Assembly (NCBI GenBank): GCA_948469885.1
Contig: CAOKMT010000008.1
Span: 1-64,000, forward strand
Origin: an uncultured Sporosarcina sp.
GTDB taxonomy: Bacteria; Bacillota; Bacilli; Bacillales_A; Planococcaceae
Direction of reading: 5' to 3'
Length of the DNA: 64,000 nt
Shown here: positions 41,820-50,280 of the stretch, one piece after another
Position numbering within the stretch: position 1 is the stretch's first letter
Layout: each line of letters starts with the position of its first letter
The notes under the pieces: generated by a model
The model's input: only the letters and a program-made list of their open reading frames with translations
Databases searched by the model: none
What the model was told of the DNA's origin: nothing
Translations under genes and position numbers: made by a program

Positions 41820-41853
41820 TGAGAGACCGGAAGTACATGCGGTCTCTTTTTTT
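41820..41853 (+). terminator. Terminator of the third ECF operon
   Basis: AGAGACCG pairs perfectly with CGGTCTCT around a GAAGTACATG loop and is followed by TTTTTTT. Confidence 0.9.
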
Positions 41854-41920
41854 ACTATATTCTTTTGTTAAATATTTGGTCAACGAATCACTTGAAACAC
41901 TATAATTGCTTAATTTTTAA

Positions 41921-41949
41921 TTGACAATGAGAATCATTCTCGTTGAAAT
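41921..41949 (+). promoter_or_regulatory. Fur box overlapping the siderophore operon promoter
   Basis: CAATGAGAATCATTCTCGTTG (centre C41935, one mismatched pair over 21 bp) overlaps TTGACA at 41921-41926. TGAAAT at 41944-41949 is the -10 candidate at 17 bp. The core GAGAATCATTCTC fits the Fur consensus, so the operon should be repressed when iron is plentiful. Confidence 0.85.
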
Positions 41950-42016
41950 TCAGGGGAGAGATGTTCTCAATTAAGAGAACATTTAGGAACTTGTAAGAAA
42001 TTTAAAGGAGATGATA

Positions 42017-43009
42017 ATGATGAAAAATAGAATGAGCTTATTGCTCTTTGCATTAATGGCCATTTTAGTGCTTGTTGCATGCACAGATACAACGAAAGAA
42101 AAAGAGACATCGCAAAATGAAAAGGAAGCGTCTGTTGGTGAACAAGAAAGTCAAACTGAAAGTGATATGCAAGAAATTACATATTTAGGTGAGACATATG
42201 TCGTGCCAGAAAAAGTAGAGCGCATCGTCATTACAGGCGCGATGGAATCGATGGAAGATGCGACAGCTTTGAACATAGAGCCGGTAGGTGCAATTACAGT
42301 TGCAGGAGAGTTTCCAGAAGTTTTTAAAGCGGCCATGGGAAAAGCGGAGTCTATCGGTGAAAAGCAACAACCGAACTTCGAAAAAATCTTGGAATTGCAG
42401 CCGGATGTTATTTTAGGAACGACTAAATTTCCAGATGAGGTGGTTCAAAAATTAGAACAAGTTGCGACGACTATTTTAGTCTCCCATATCTCAACAGATT
42501 GGGAAGATAATCTGATGTTGATGGCACAATTAGGAGATAAAGAATCAGAAGCGAAAGCTCTTTTAGCCCAATACGAGAAAGATATCGAATCGGCTAAAGC
42601 ATCATTACTGCAAGAGTTTGAAGGAGACACAGTGATGGCGATCCGTATTCGAGGAGGTCAGATGTTCGTCTATCCGGAAGATGTATTCTTCAATCCTTCT
42701 TTATACAATGAGCTCGGATTGGAAGTACCGGAAGTCATCCAGAAAGCGAAAGCACAAGAAGCCATTTCAGTTGAGCAATTGGCGGAAGTGAATCCAGATG
42801 TACTTTTCGTCCAAGTTCAACAAAGTGGAACTGAAGAAAATGAGCAAGCTTATGAAGAAATGAAAAAGAATCCCATTACGCAAAATATCACGGCTTTCAA
42901 AAATGATGATGTCTATATCAATATTGTCGATTCATTGTTAGAAGGCGGCACAGTATTTAGCAAAATCGAATTTTTAGAAGCGTTACAACAGAATGTATTG
43001 AAGAAATAG
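42017..43009 (+). CDS. Siderophore ABC transporter substrate-binding lipoprotein
   Basis: A 330-residue class III periplasmic-binding-type protein anchored by a lipobox (ILVLVACTD, Cys at about 21). The FeuA/FhuD-like fold is seen in YLGETYVVPEKVERIVITG, GEKQQPNFEKILELQPDVIL and the C-terminal EQLAEVNPDVLFVQV. ATG 42017 is 6 nt from AAAGGAG; ATG 42011 is too close. It is the first gene of an operon with two FecCD-type permeases and an esterase, under a Fur box. The layout equals Bacillus subtilis feuABC-ybbA, so a catecholate siderophore such as bacillibactin is likely. Confidence 0.88.
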   Translation: MMKNRMSLLLFALMAILVLVACTDTTKEKETSQNEKEASVGEQESQTESDMQEITYLGETYVVPEKVERIVITGAMESMEDATALNIEPVGAITVAGEFPEVFKAAMGKAESIGEKQQPNFEKILELQPDVILGTTKFPDEVVQKLEQVATTILVSHISTDWEDNLMLMAQLGDKESEAKALLAQYEKDIESAKASLLQEFEGDTVMAIRIRGGQMFVYPEDVFFNPSLYNELGLEVPEVIQKAKAQEAISVEQLAEVNPDVLFVQVQQSGTEENEQAYEEMKKNPITQNITAFKNDDVYINIVDSLLEGGTVFSKIEFLEALQQNVLKK

Positions 43010-43020
43010 AGGGAAGCTAC

Positions 43021-44028
43021 ATGTCTATCATGCGACAGAATAAGTTTTTGCTAGCTTTTTTCTTATTGAGTTTATTTGTCATCACCATTGCATGTTCAAC
43101 GATGTATGGGGCTACCCGCTATTCTGCATCTACGATTTGGGAAGCATTCGTTTACTTTGATTCGACGAATATGGAACATTTGATCATTCGAACGTCAAGG
43201 ATTCCTCGGGTGCTAGGCGCCTTATTCGTCGGCGCTTTTATCGCGATATCAGGGGCGCTGATGCAAGGGATGACAAGGAACTATTTAGCTTCACCAGGCA
43301 TTATGGGCGTAACGGATGGTTCGGTTTTTGTCATTACTTTATCTATGATTTTCTTACCAAATCTACAACCGCTCACTTTGTTATTTTTTTCTTTTATAGG
43401 CTCAATCGTAGGAGCGGCGTTCGTTTTTGGCGTCGCTAAAATCGTTCCAGGTGGCATGACCCCTTTATCGCTCGTCATTATCGGGACAATTTTAGGGATG
43501 TTTTTAAGCGGGGTATCTCAAGCTTTGGCGACTTATTTTCAAGTCTCGCAAAACATTAGCTTTTGGTACAATACGAGACTTCATCAAATTGACCCAGTTA
43601 TGCTTCAATGGTCTGTGCCTTTAGCGATTATTGGTCTCGTTCTTGCCTTGTATGTTGCCAAGTCAGTTACGGCGATATCACTAGGAGATGAGGTTGCACA
43701 AGGTCTAGGTATTCACGTCGGCGTGATGAAAGGATTGACGTTAGTAAGTGTCGCCTTATTGACAGGCGTCTCCGTAGCTTTAGTCGGTAAAGTGACCTTT
43801 ATCGGTTTAGTGATCCCTCATATTACTCGCTTTTTGATCGGAGAGGATTATAAAAGGGTGATTCCGTACGCTGGGTTGTTTGGCGCCTTATTTTTTGCGT
43901 GGGCAGACGTTATAAGCCGTGCGATCAACCCCCCTTTCGAGACACCCGTCGGCGTTATTACAGCGCTTGTAGGCGTCCCTTATTTCCTTTACCTCATCCG
44001 CGTAAGGGGGGGAAAGCAATATGCCTAA
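43021..44028 (+). CDS. FecCD-type siderophore permease, first subunit
   Basis: A 335-residue permease with about nine membrane helices and the family motifs RIPRVLGALFVGAFIAISGA near helix 2, and GKVTFIGLVIPHITRFLIGE as the ATPase-coupling loop. It forms a heterodimer with the next gene's product, whose start overlaps its end by 8 nt. ATG 43021 follows the weak site GAGGGAAG. No ATPase gene lies in the operon; in Bacillus subtilis the shared ATPase YusV serves such permeases. Confidence 0.9.
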   Translation: MSIMRQNKFLLAFFLLSLFVITIACSTMYGATRYSASTIWEAFVYFDSTNMEHLIIRTSRIPRVLGALFVGAFIAISGALMQGMTRNYLASPGIMGVTDGSVFVITLSMIFLPNLQPLTLLFFSFIGSIVGAAFVFGVAKIVPGGMTPLSLVIIGTILGMFLSGVSQALATYFQVSQNISFWYNTRLHQIDPVMLQWSVPLAIIGLVLALYVAKSVTAISLGDEVAQGLGIHVGVMKGLTLVSVALLTGVSVALVGKVTFIGLVIPHITRFLIGEDYKRVIPYAGLFGALFFAWADVISRAINPPFETPVGVITALVGVPYFLYLIRVRGGKQYA

Positions 44029-45058
44029 ACAAAAGCTGAATATCCGATTTTTTATAGTGGGGAGTATTGGTATTGCTTTTGCCTTACTGATTTTCTATTT
44101 CAGTTTAACGAGTGGTACGTATCCTTTGACTACATCAGAAACGTTTCGAACGTTATTTGGAATAGATCATATCCCGAACCATGAGCTTGTCATCTTTGGT
44201 TTTAGGATGCCTAGAATTGTTATTGGTGTCTTGGTCGGTCTAGCGCTGGGCGTCGTGGGGGCCATCCTACAAGGCGTGACGAAAAACAATTTGGCGGATC
44301 CAGGGATTTTAGGGATCCAGTCTGCTGTGGGGCTCGTAGTGGTGCTTTATATGTTCATCGTTCAAGGTGATATTAAAGAGATGTCGATTCTCTCGATTGT
44401 TGGGATGTCTGTCTGGGGATGGATTGGCGGCATAGTGGCAGCTCTGTTGCTCATTGTGCTTTCAAGTCATCGCGGAAAGTTGGATCCGAAACGGTTAATC
44501 TTGGTAGGAATTGCATTGAATTCGGGTTTTGGCGCACTTACGCTGTTCATTTCATTGAAGATGAATCCGCAAGACTTTGAGATGGCGACCGTATGGTTAT
44601 CGGGAAGTATTTACAGTGCTTCTTGGCAACAAGTCATGTCCATGTTGCCGTGGGTCATCGTCCTCATTCCATTGCTTATTTGGAAAGCACCGATTCTCGA
44701 TACTTTACAACTCCATGAAGTGACAGTGGTTGGTTTAGGGGTTCGAATTAACCGAGAACGTGTAATGTTGTTAATTGGAGCGGTTGGTTTAATCAGTGCA
44801 AGTGTCATCGTTTCTGGAAGTATAGCATTTGTCGGCCTCTTGGCTCCCCATATTACGAGAAGATTAGTGGGGATGCATCATCAATATGTTATTCCGATGA
44901 GCGGGATTGTCGGGGTGATTCTTGTTTTAACAGGAGATTGGATCGGGAAGACGGTATTCGCACCAGCAGAATTGCCAGTCGGGATCGTCATTTCTATTAT
45001 TGGCGTGCCGTATTTTGTTTATTTATTAATCCGAAACAGTCGGAAAGTGACAGCTTAA
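44021..45058 (+). CDS. FecCD-type siderophore permease, second subunit
   Basis: A 345-residue permease, paralogous to the first. It has RMPRIVIGVLVGLALGVVGA in the early helices and the coupling loop GSIAFVGLLAPHITRRLVGM. About nine membrane helices. Overlap of 8 nt with the upstream gene and 16 nt spacing to the esterase gene indicate one transcript. Expected job: passage of the ferri-siderophore across the membrane with energy from an ATPase encoded elsewhere. Confidence 0.9.
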   Translation: MPKQKLNIRFFIVGSIGIAFALLIFYFSLTSGTYPLTTSETFRTLFGIDHIPNHELVIFGFRMPRIVIGVLVGLALGVVGAILQGVTKNNLADPGILGIQSAVGLVVVLYMFIVQGDIKEMSILSIVGMSVWGWIGGIVAALLLIVLSSHRGKLDPKRLILVGIALNSGFGALTLFISLKMNPQDFEMATVWLSGSIYSASWQQVMSMLPWVIVLIPLLIWKAPILDTLQLHEVTVVGLGVRINRERVMLLIGAVGLISASVIVSGSIAFVGLLAPHITRRLVGMHHQYVIPMSGIVGVILVLTGDWIGKTVFAPAELPVGIVISIIGVPYFVYLLIRNSRKVTA

Positions 45059-45074
45059 AGAATGGAGGTTTGTT

Positions 45075-45860
45075 ATGAGTTATACACATATAGTGAAAAT
45101 GATACGTCACCCTTTGTCTGAAGCTGCCTATCGAGTGACAATTGCGATTCCAAAGGAGCGGGCACCGAAGGAAGGGTATCCAGTCCTTTACGTTTTGGAC
45201 GGTAACGCTTATGGTGTGCTTTTTGAAAATGTTGTGACTTTGCAATCGCGACGCACTGAAAAAACAAGTGTGCCTCTATCTGTGATCGTATCGATTGGAT
45301 ATGACCAAGAAGCAGTTTTTCCTTCTCTACGCGTCTATGATTTCACGCCGCCCAGTGACGTCATGAACTTACCGGAACATCCTTCTGGCAAGCCTTGGCC
45401 TCCTTTTGGAGGAGCCGAGGATTTTTTAGAAGTATTAAAAGGAATAAAAGAAATCGTTCGTGAATTGCTAGATGTGAATGTTGACCAGCAACTTATTTTC
45501 GGACATTCTTTAGGCGGATTGTTCCTCGTCCAGACGCTTATTCGAGAACCTCAATTATTTTCACGCTACTATATCTGTAGTCCATCGCTCTGGTGGAATC
45601 AAGAGCAAGTATTACAAGAAGCTTTACAAATTTCACAATTGGAATGTGCGGTTTTCATTGCAACGGAGCAAGAGGCGAAACATCAGATGCATGAAAATGC
45701 ATGGACCTTATTTTGTCATTTAGAGTCATTACCTTTACAATCGGTAGAGTTTTACACGTCACCAGCTGAAAACCATATGTCCATCGTTCCAACGACGATA
45801 AGCCAAGCATTACGGTTTTTAATGCATCCGAAGTCTATTGCGCCAGCATCACAAAAGTAA
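45075..45860 (+). CDS. Alpha/beta hydrolase, siderophore esterase-like (YbbA/Fes family)
   Basis: A 261-residue esterase of the esterase D/Fes group. The nucleophile Ser is in FGHSLGGLFLVQ, the acid is probably in FIATEQE region, and the His is in AENHMSIVP. The YPVLYVLDGNAYGVLF start is typical. ATG 45075 follows AATGGAGG. As the last gene of a Fur-controlled siderophore uptake operon it likely opens the imported ferri-siderophore by cleaving its ester bonds, which frees the iron. Substrate inferred from context only. Confidence 0.85.
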   Translation: MSYTHIVKMIRHPLSEAAYRVTIAIPKERAPKEGYPVLYVLDGNAYGVLFENVVTLQSRRTEKTSVPLSVIVSIGYDQEAVFPSLRVYDFTPPSDVMNLPEHPSGKPWPPFGGAEDFLEVLKGIKEIVRELLDVNVDQQLIFGHSLGGLFLVQTLIREPQLFSRYYICSPSLWWNQEQVLQEALQISQLECAVFIATEQEAKHQMHENAWTLFCHLESLPLQSVEFYTSPAENHMSIVPTTISQALRFLMHPKSIAPASQK

Positions 45861-46338
45861 GAAATTAGGGCGTAGGAAATGATAGCTGATGAATAAAGGC
45901 ATGAAAATTGGGGGCTCTTCTTAGTGCAAGTTTGCAATCAACCACTGAAAGGAGAGAACCCACATGCTTAAAAAAACAGCATGTCAATCTCTTCCGCAAT
46001 CGCTTAAAAGGTTGGTTGGCGCGTTGCTAAGAACTTATCCCTCGTATTATATCCTCCTTTTGTAGCCGAAGCAGCTGCCTCTCTTCATTTCTCATCTCTC
46101 CCCAAAACCAGTTAATTTTCGACTTTTCTCGCTTATAAAGAACAATAAAGGCTAATAATGATTATAAGTCCATCGGGATAAGGGCGAACATCCTCGACGA
46201 ATGCTTCTTCCATAAGTGCCTGGAGGAATGTAATTGGGAATACATGTAAAATAAAGAATAATTAAAAATCTTACCACTTTGCCATAAATTCATGTACAAT
46301 GGAGGGAATAAAACGTTAACAGATATAAAGGAGAAAAA
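45861..46338 (+). other. Intergenic region with one doubtful short ORF
   Basis: Besides the 33-codon ORF at 45964 I see no gene. ATAAAATA-type AT-rich stretches near 46250 may hold the coaA promoter. No terminator for the siderophore operon was found. Confidence 0.35.
45964..46065 (+). CDS. Doubtful 33-residue ORF with a strong ribosome site
   Basis: ATG 45964 follows GAAAGGAGAGAACCCAC, a good ribosome site. The product is short and basic with a hydrophobic end (MLKKTACQSLPQSLKRLVGA, then LLRTYPSYYILLL). The start codon lies in a perfect hairpin, ACATGC/GCATGT. It could be a tiny membrane peptide or the 5' stub of a deleted gene. No family recognised. Confidence 0.3.
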   Translation: MLKKTACQSLPQSLKRLVGALLRTYPSYYILLL

Positions 46339-47292
46339 ATGGCAATTATTACAGAGGAATCTACCTTTTCAGCCTACACCTTATTTAGTCGCGAAGAATG
46401 GGCAAATTTATCTAAAACAACGGCAGACCTTCTTTCTGCTTCCGAACGTTTGGAACTAGAAGGTATTTACGAATCCATATCAGCTGACGAAGTATCTGAA
46501 ATTTATCTACCATTATCGCAGCTATTATATATGCATATGACACAATCTGTCACGCTTCACCAAAATGTGAATCATTTATTGCAGAAGAAAACGAAGAAGG
46601 TTCCTTTTGTGATTGGAATCGCTGGAAGCGTTGCTGTTGGAAAAAGTACAACAGCTAGGTTAATCCAAGCGCTTGCTTCACGCTGGCCCAATCAGCCTAA
46701 AGTAGAACTTGTAACGACGGACGGTTTTCTGTATCCAAATGCCGTTTTGGAAGAACGGGGCTTAATGAAGCGGAAAGGTTTTCCGGAAAGTTACGATATT
46801 AGTCGCCTTATCCGCTTTCTTTCTGAACTGAAATCGGGAAAGAGTCATATTGAAACGCCGATGTATTCCCATTTGTCCTACGATATTTTACCCGATCAGG
46901 TTCAAACGATTAGCGCACCTGATGTAGTAATTGTCGAGGGCATTAACGTCCTTCAAGTCAATCGAAAAAATCGACGTTTACCGCAAGTGTTTGTTTCGGA
47001 TTTTTTTGATTTCTCGATTTACGTGGATGCCGAAGAAGAGGATATTATGACTTGGTACATCGAGCGTTTTAAGTTGCTACAAAACACCGCATTCCAACAA
47101 CCCGAGTCTTTTTTCCATCGTTATCGTCATTTATCTGATTCGGAGGCAACTGCTTTTGCAACTGATATTTGGAAGACGATTAACAGTGTGAATTTGGTGA
47201 AAAACATTCGTCCCACACGGCATCGTGCCGATCTGATTTTGAAAAAAGAAACGGGTCATCGTGTAGGAGAAGTCCAGCTTAAGAAAATGTGA
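46339..47292 (+). CDS. coaA: Pantothenate kinase, type I
   Basis: A 317-residue kinase for the first step of coenzyme A synthesis: ATP-dependent phosphorylation of pantothenate. The P-loop is [16 protein letters not shown] (about 92-107), and [18 protein letters not shown] and [10 protein letters not shown] are the family's substrate and Mg-binding segments. The [20 protein letters not shown] end is standard for bacterial CoaA. ATG 46339 follows AAAGGAG. It is a single gene ended by a bidirectional terminator. Confidence 0.95.
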   Translation: MAIITEESTFSAYTLFSREEWANLSKTTADLLSASERLELEGIYESISADEVSEIYLPLSQLLYMHMTQSVTLHQNVNHLLQKKTKKVPFVIGIAGSVAVGKSTTARLIQALASRWPNQPKVELVTTDGFLYPNAVLEERGLMKRKGFPESYDISRLIRFLSELKSGKSHIETPMYSHLSYDILPDQVQTISAPDVVIVEGINVLQVNRKNRRLPQVFVSDFFDFSIYVDAEEEDIMTWYIERFKLLQNTAFQQPESFFHRYRHLSDSEATAFATDIWKTINSVNLVKNIRPTRHRADLILKKETGHRVGEVQLKKM

Positions 47293-47365
47293 ACGATCTG
47301 ATGATTGTCTCTATATTCGAGTTTGGACGCTAAACATAGATAGGAATAGCAAATTGAAGAGAAAT

Positions 47366-47404
47366 AAAAAGGATTCGTTGCTCATGGCATTCGAATCCTT
47401 TTTT
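47366..47404. terminator. Bidirectional terminator between coaA and the GabR-like gene
   Basis: AAAAAGGATTCG pairs perfectly with CGAATCCTTTTTT around a 14-nt loop, with T-runs on both strands for the convergent genes. Confidence 0.9.
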
Positions 47405-47426
47405 ACATGGAGTCCAAAGACTATTT

Positions 47427-48839
47427 TCAACTCATGATTCTTCGTAATCGCTCAACGGCTTCTGGTATTTTTTCTTCCTTTATATGTGCGAACCCAATGA
47501 CCAAATCAATTCTATTCTTCATCGTCTCCTTATTGCGCAACATGAAACGCTCCATCGAATAGATTTCTAGTTTCTCCTGTTTAGCTCTTCCTGCAATCTC
47601 TTCATAACTTCTTGTCGTGCGGAAACTTGCGATAAAATGAAGCCCTGCTGGAATGTCCTCTATGTATAGATTGGCGCCGAACTGAGCGCGCAAGTGTTTA
47701 ATCAACAGCTTCCTTTTCATCTCGTAATGATGATTCATCCTTTTTACATACCTACTATAATCACCACTATTAATAAAATAATGTAAGGTGTACAAGCCTA
47801 ATGTGTTGCTTTCCTGTATTAAGTCTGACCAGTGATTACGATAAGTTCTTAACATTTCAGGTGGCAACACCATATAGCTTATTCGAAAACTAGGCAATAG
47901 GGTTTTCGAAAATGTCCCTGTATAGATCACGCGTTTATTGCGGTCTAAACTTTGAAGAGAAGGGATATTATCGGTTTCATATTTAAATTCACTATCGTAG
48001 TCATCTTCAATAATATATCGGTGATCCGACTTGACTGACCAATTGAGTAGCTCTATCCGCCTTGAAATCGGCATGATTTTACCAGTCGGAAATTGATGGG
48101 ATGGGGTGACAAGTACAAATTGAGCCTCTGATTCCTCGATTTTCGCGATATCAATTCCATCCTCGTCCAACTGAATGGGCCGGACGTTCAAACCTGTTTT
48201 TTTGAGCATTGTATAAAAGCGGGGATACCCCGGGTTTTCTAAGGCAATAACAGTTCCGGTCCTTTGTAGGCTCATCAAATTGCGGATTAAAGACTGTGTA
48301 CCTGATCCAATGACAATTTGTTCAGGTTCACAATGGATGCCACGTGATAATTTTATCAAGTGTGCAATCGTTTCTCTGACCACATAGGGCCCTTGCGCAT
48401 GCGGAATTTCTGTAAGTTCAACTTTATGATTTTTTATCGCTTTCTCTTGATGCTTCATCCATTCTTTAAAAGGGAATAAGGAGATGTCAGACGTCATGTG
48501 AGAAAAAGAAAGCCAACCTTCTTTGGCATGGGTTTCTTCTTTTAAATCATCCGGGATACTGTTTTTATTTCGATCTTCTTTAACGATAAATTCGGTTATG
48601 TTTTCGACATAATAGCCTTTTCTTTCCACTGCATAAATGTATCCTTCGGCAAGTAGCTGTTCGTATGCATTGGTAACGGAATTCACGCTAATATCCAGTT
48701 TGCTTGCCAGTTTTCTTTTTGAAGGTAGTTTTTCATTTGATTGAAGACATCCGGCTAAAATACCTTCCTTCACTTGCTTATAAATTTGTTTGTATAGATA
48801 TTTTCCCTTTCTATTAATCTCCAAAGTTGAAAAAAACAT
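47427..48839 (-). CDS. GabR-like MocR regulator (GntR HTH plus aminotransferase domain)
   Basis: A 470-residue protein with a GntR winged helix (about 10-75, KLPSKRKLASKLDISVNSVT) and a PLP-binding aminotransferase-like domain (about 105-465). The PLP lysine is in GTFSKTLLPSFRIS, with YIIEDDYDSEF and ALENPGYPRF in the cofactor pocket. ATG 48839 is preceded by AGGAGAGG; an in-frame ATG at 48854 would overlap that site. It is divergent from a GabT-like aminotransferase gene, and the gap carries direct repeats. In Bacillus subtilis GabR activates gabT when GABA and PLP bind; the same arrangement is likely here. Confidence 0.87.
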   Translation of the reverse strand: MFFSTLEINRKGKYLYKQIYKQVKEGILAGCLQSNEKLPSKRKLASKLDISVNSVTNAYEQLLAEGYIYAVERKGYYVENITEFIVKEDRNKNSIPDDLKEETHAKEGWLSFSHMTSDISLFPFKEWMKHQEKAIKNHKVELTEIPHAQGPYVVRETIAHLIKLSRGIHCEPEQIVIGSGTQSLIRNLMSLQRTGTVIALENPGYPRFYTMLKKTGLNVRPIQLDEDGIDIAKIEESEAQFVLVTPSHQFPTGKIMPISRRIELLNWSVKSDHRYIIEDDYDSEFKYETDNIPSLQSLDRNKRVIYTGTFSKTLLPSFRISYMVLPPEMLRTYRNHWSDLIQESNTLGLYTLHYFINSGDYSRYVKRMNHHYEMKRKLLIKHLRAQFGANLYIEDIPAGLHFIASFRTTRSYEEIAGRAKQEKLEIYSMERFMLRNKETMKNRIDLVIGFAHIKEEKIPEAVERLRRIMS

Positions 48840-48852
48840 GTAACCTCTCCTC

Positions 48853-48884
48853 ATCTGGTACCTTAATAAGCTAAAATCTGGTAC
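48853..48884. promoter_or_regulatory. Direct repeats, probable GabR-like operator
   Basis: ATCTGGTAC occurs at 48853-48861 and 48876-48884, a 23-bp phase (about two helical turns). The reverse word ATCTGATA lies at 48894-48901 on the other strand. GabR of Bacillus subtilis binds direct ATACCA-type repeats in the same divergent position; the complement here reads GTACCAGAT. Confidence 0.65.
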
Positions 48885-48945
48885 TTTTAATTATATCAGA
48901 TTAGAGGGATAATTACGTAAATTCTTAATAAAGGGAGAGATATAC

Positions 48946-50247
48946 ATGACAACGACTATCGGAGTAACTGAAGAACTTCAAGAGAAAAGAAGAAAATACA
49001 TCCCCCAAGGCGTCAGCAATGGGAATTTGAATATTGCGCATTCCGCAAAAGGTGCTACGATTACAGATATCAATCAGAAAGAATGGATTGACTTTGCGGC
49101 TGCGATCGGGACATTGAATGTCGGGCATAGCCATCCAAAAGTGACGGCTGCTGTCACCACGCAGATTGAAAAGTTTTTGCATCCCGGTTTCAACGTTATG
49201 ATGTATGAAAACTACATTCAATTAGCGGAAAAGCTCTGTGAGATCACACCAGGTACATTTGAGAAGCAAGCGGTCCTTCTGAACTCAGGCGCGGAAGCAG
49301 TTGAAAACGCTGTCAAAATGGCGCGTAAATATACAGGGAGACAAGCAGTCGTTTCATTCGTACGCGGATTTCATGGTCGAACGAATTTGACGATGGGCAT
49401 GACAAGTAAAGTGAAACCGTACAAATTAGGATTCGGGCCTTTTGCGCCGGAAATTTACCAAGCGCCTTATCCTTATCTTTATCATAAACCGGAAGAAATG
49501 ACAGAGGAAGCATACGTGGATCGGGTCATTGAAGAGTTCAAAGATTTCTTTATTGCTACGGTCGCACCGGAAACGGTTGCTTGTGTCGTGATGGAGCCAG
49601 TTCAAGGCGAGGGAGGCTTCATTGTTCCACCGAAGAAATTTGTACAGGCTGTAAGTGAATTCTGTAAAGAACATGGAATCATTTTTGTGGCAGATGAAAT
49701 CCAAACGGGTTTTGGACGGACAGGTACGATGTTTGCGATGGAACAATTTGACGTCATCCCTGATTTGGTAACGGTTTCAAAATCATTGGCTGCCGGTTTG
49801 CCTTTAAGTGGTGTTGTCGGTAGGGCAGAGATTTTAAATGCGGCTTCACCGGGCGAATTGGGTGGAACGTATTCGGGCAGTCCGGTTGCTTGTGCCGCTG
49901 CATTGGCAGTAATCGATGTTATTGGAGAAGAAGGTTTGCTTGCAAAGTCTGAGATACTTGGACAGAAGCTCGAGTCAAAGTTACATGAACTCGCGCAGAA
50001 ACATAGTTATGTTGGTGAAGTCCGACGTTTAGGATCGATGGTTGCTGTTGAAATCGTCAACAACCGGACGGAAAAACAACCGAATAAAGAAAAAACAAAT
50101 GAAATCGTTCAATATGCAAATGAAAATGGCTTGTTGCTGCTTTCCGCGGGACTCAAAGGAAATGTCATTCGCATCTTAGCCCCGCTTGTGATCACAGATG
50201 AAGAACTTGCCAAAGGATTGACGATTTTGGAAGCTGCATTTCAGTAA
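48946..50247 (+). CDS. Class III aminotransferase, GabT-like (4-aminobutyrate aminotransferase)
   Basis: A 433-residue fold-type I PLP enzyme. The cofactor motifs are NSGAEAVENAVKMARKYTGR and FVADEIQTGFGRTG with the Asp that pairs to the PLP nitrogen. The catalytic Lys is in VTVSKSLAAGLPLSGVVGR, and GTYSGSPVACAAALAV follows. Length and motifs fit GabT, which moves the amino group of GABA to 2-oxoglutarate to give succinate semialdehyde. Other omega-amino acids are possible. The gene starts with AAGGGAGAG and is followed after 33 nt by an APC permease gene; both are controlled by the divergent GabR-like protein. Confidence 0.88.
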   Translation: MTTTIGVTEELQEKRRKYIPQGVSNGNLNIAHSAKGATITDINQKEWIDFAAAIGTLNVGHSHPKVTAAVTTQIEKFLHPGFNVMMYENYIQLAEKLCEITPGTFEKQAVLLNSGAEAVENAVKMARKYTGRQAVVSFVRGFHGRTNLTMGMTSKVKPYKLGFGPFAPEIYQAPYPYLYHKPEEMTEEAYVDRVIEEFKDFFIATVAPETVACVVMEPVQGEGGFIVPPKKFVQAVSEFCKEHGIIFVADEIQTGFGRTGTMFAMEQFDVIPDLVTVSKSLAAGLPLSGVVGRAEILNAASPGELGGTYSGSPVACAAALAVIDVIGEEGLLAKSEILGQKLESKLHELAQKHSYVGEVRRLGSMVAVEIVNNRTEKQPNKEKTNEIVQYANENGLLLLSAGLKGNVIRILAPLVITDEELAKGLTILEAAFQ

Positions 50248-50280
50248 AAGCAAGGATTCAGGATTGGGGGAAGTTTGTCT

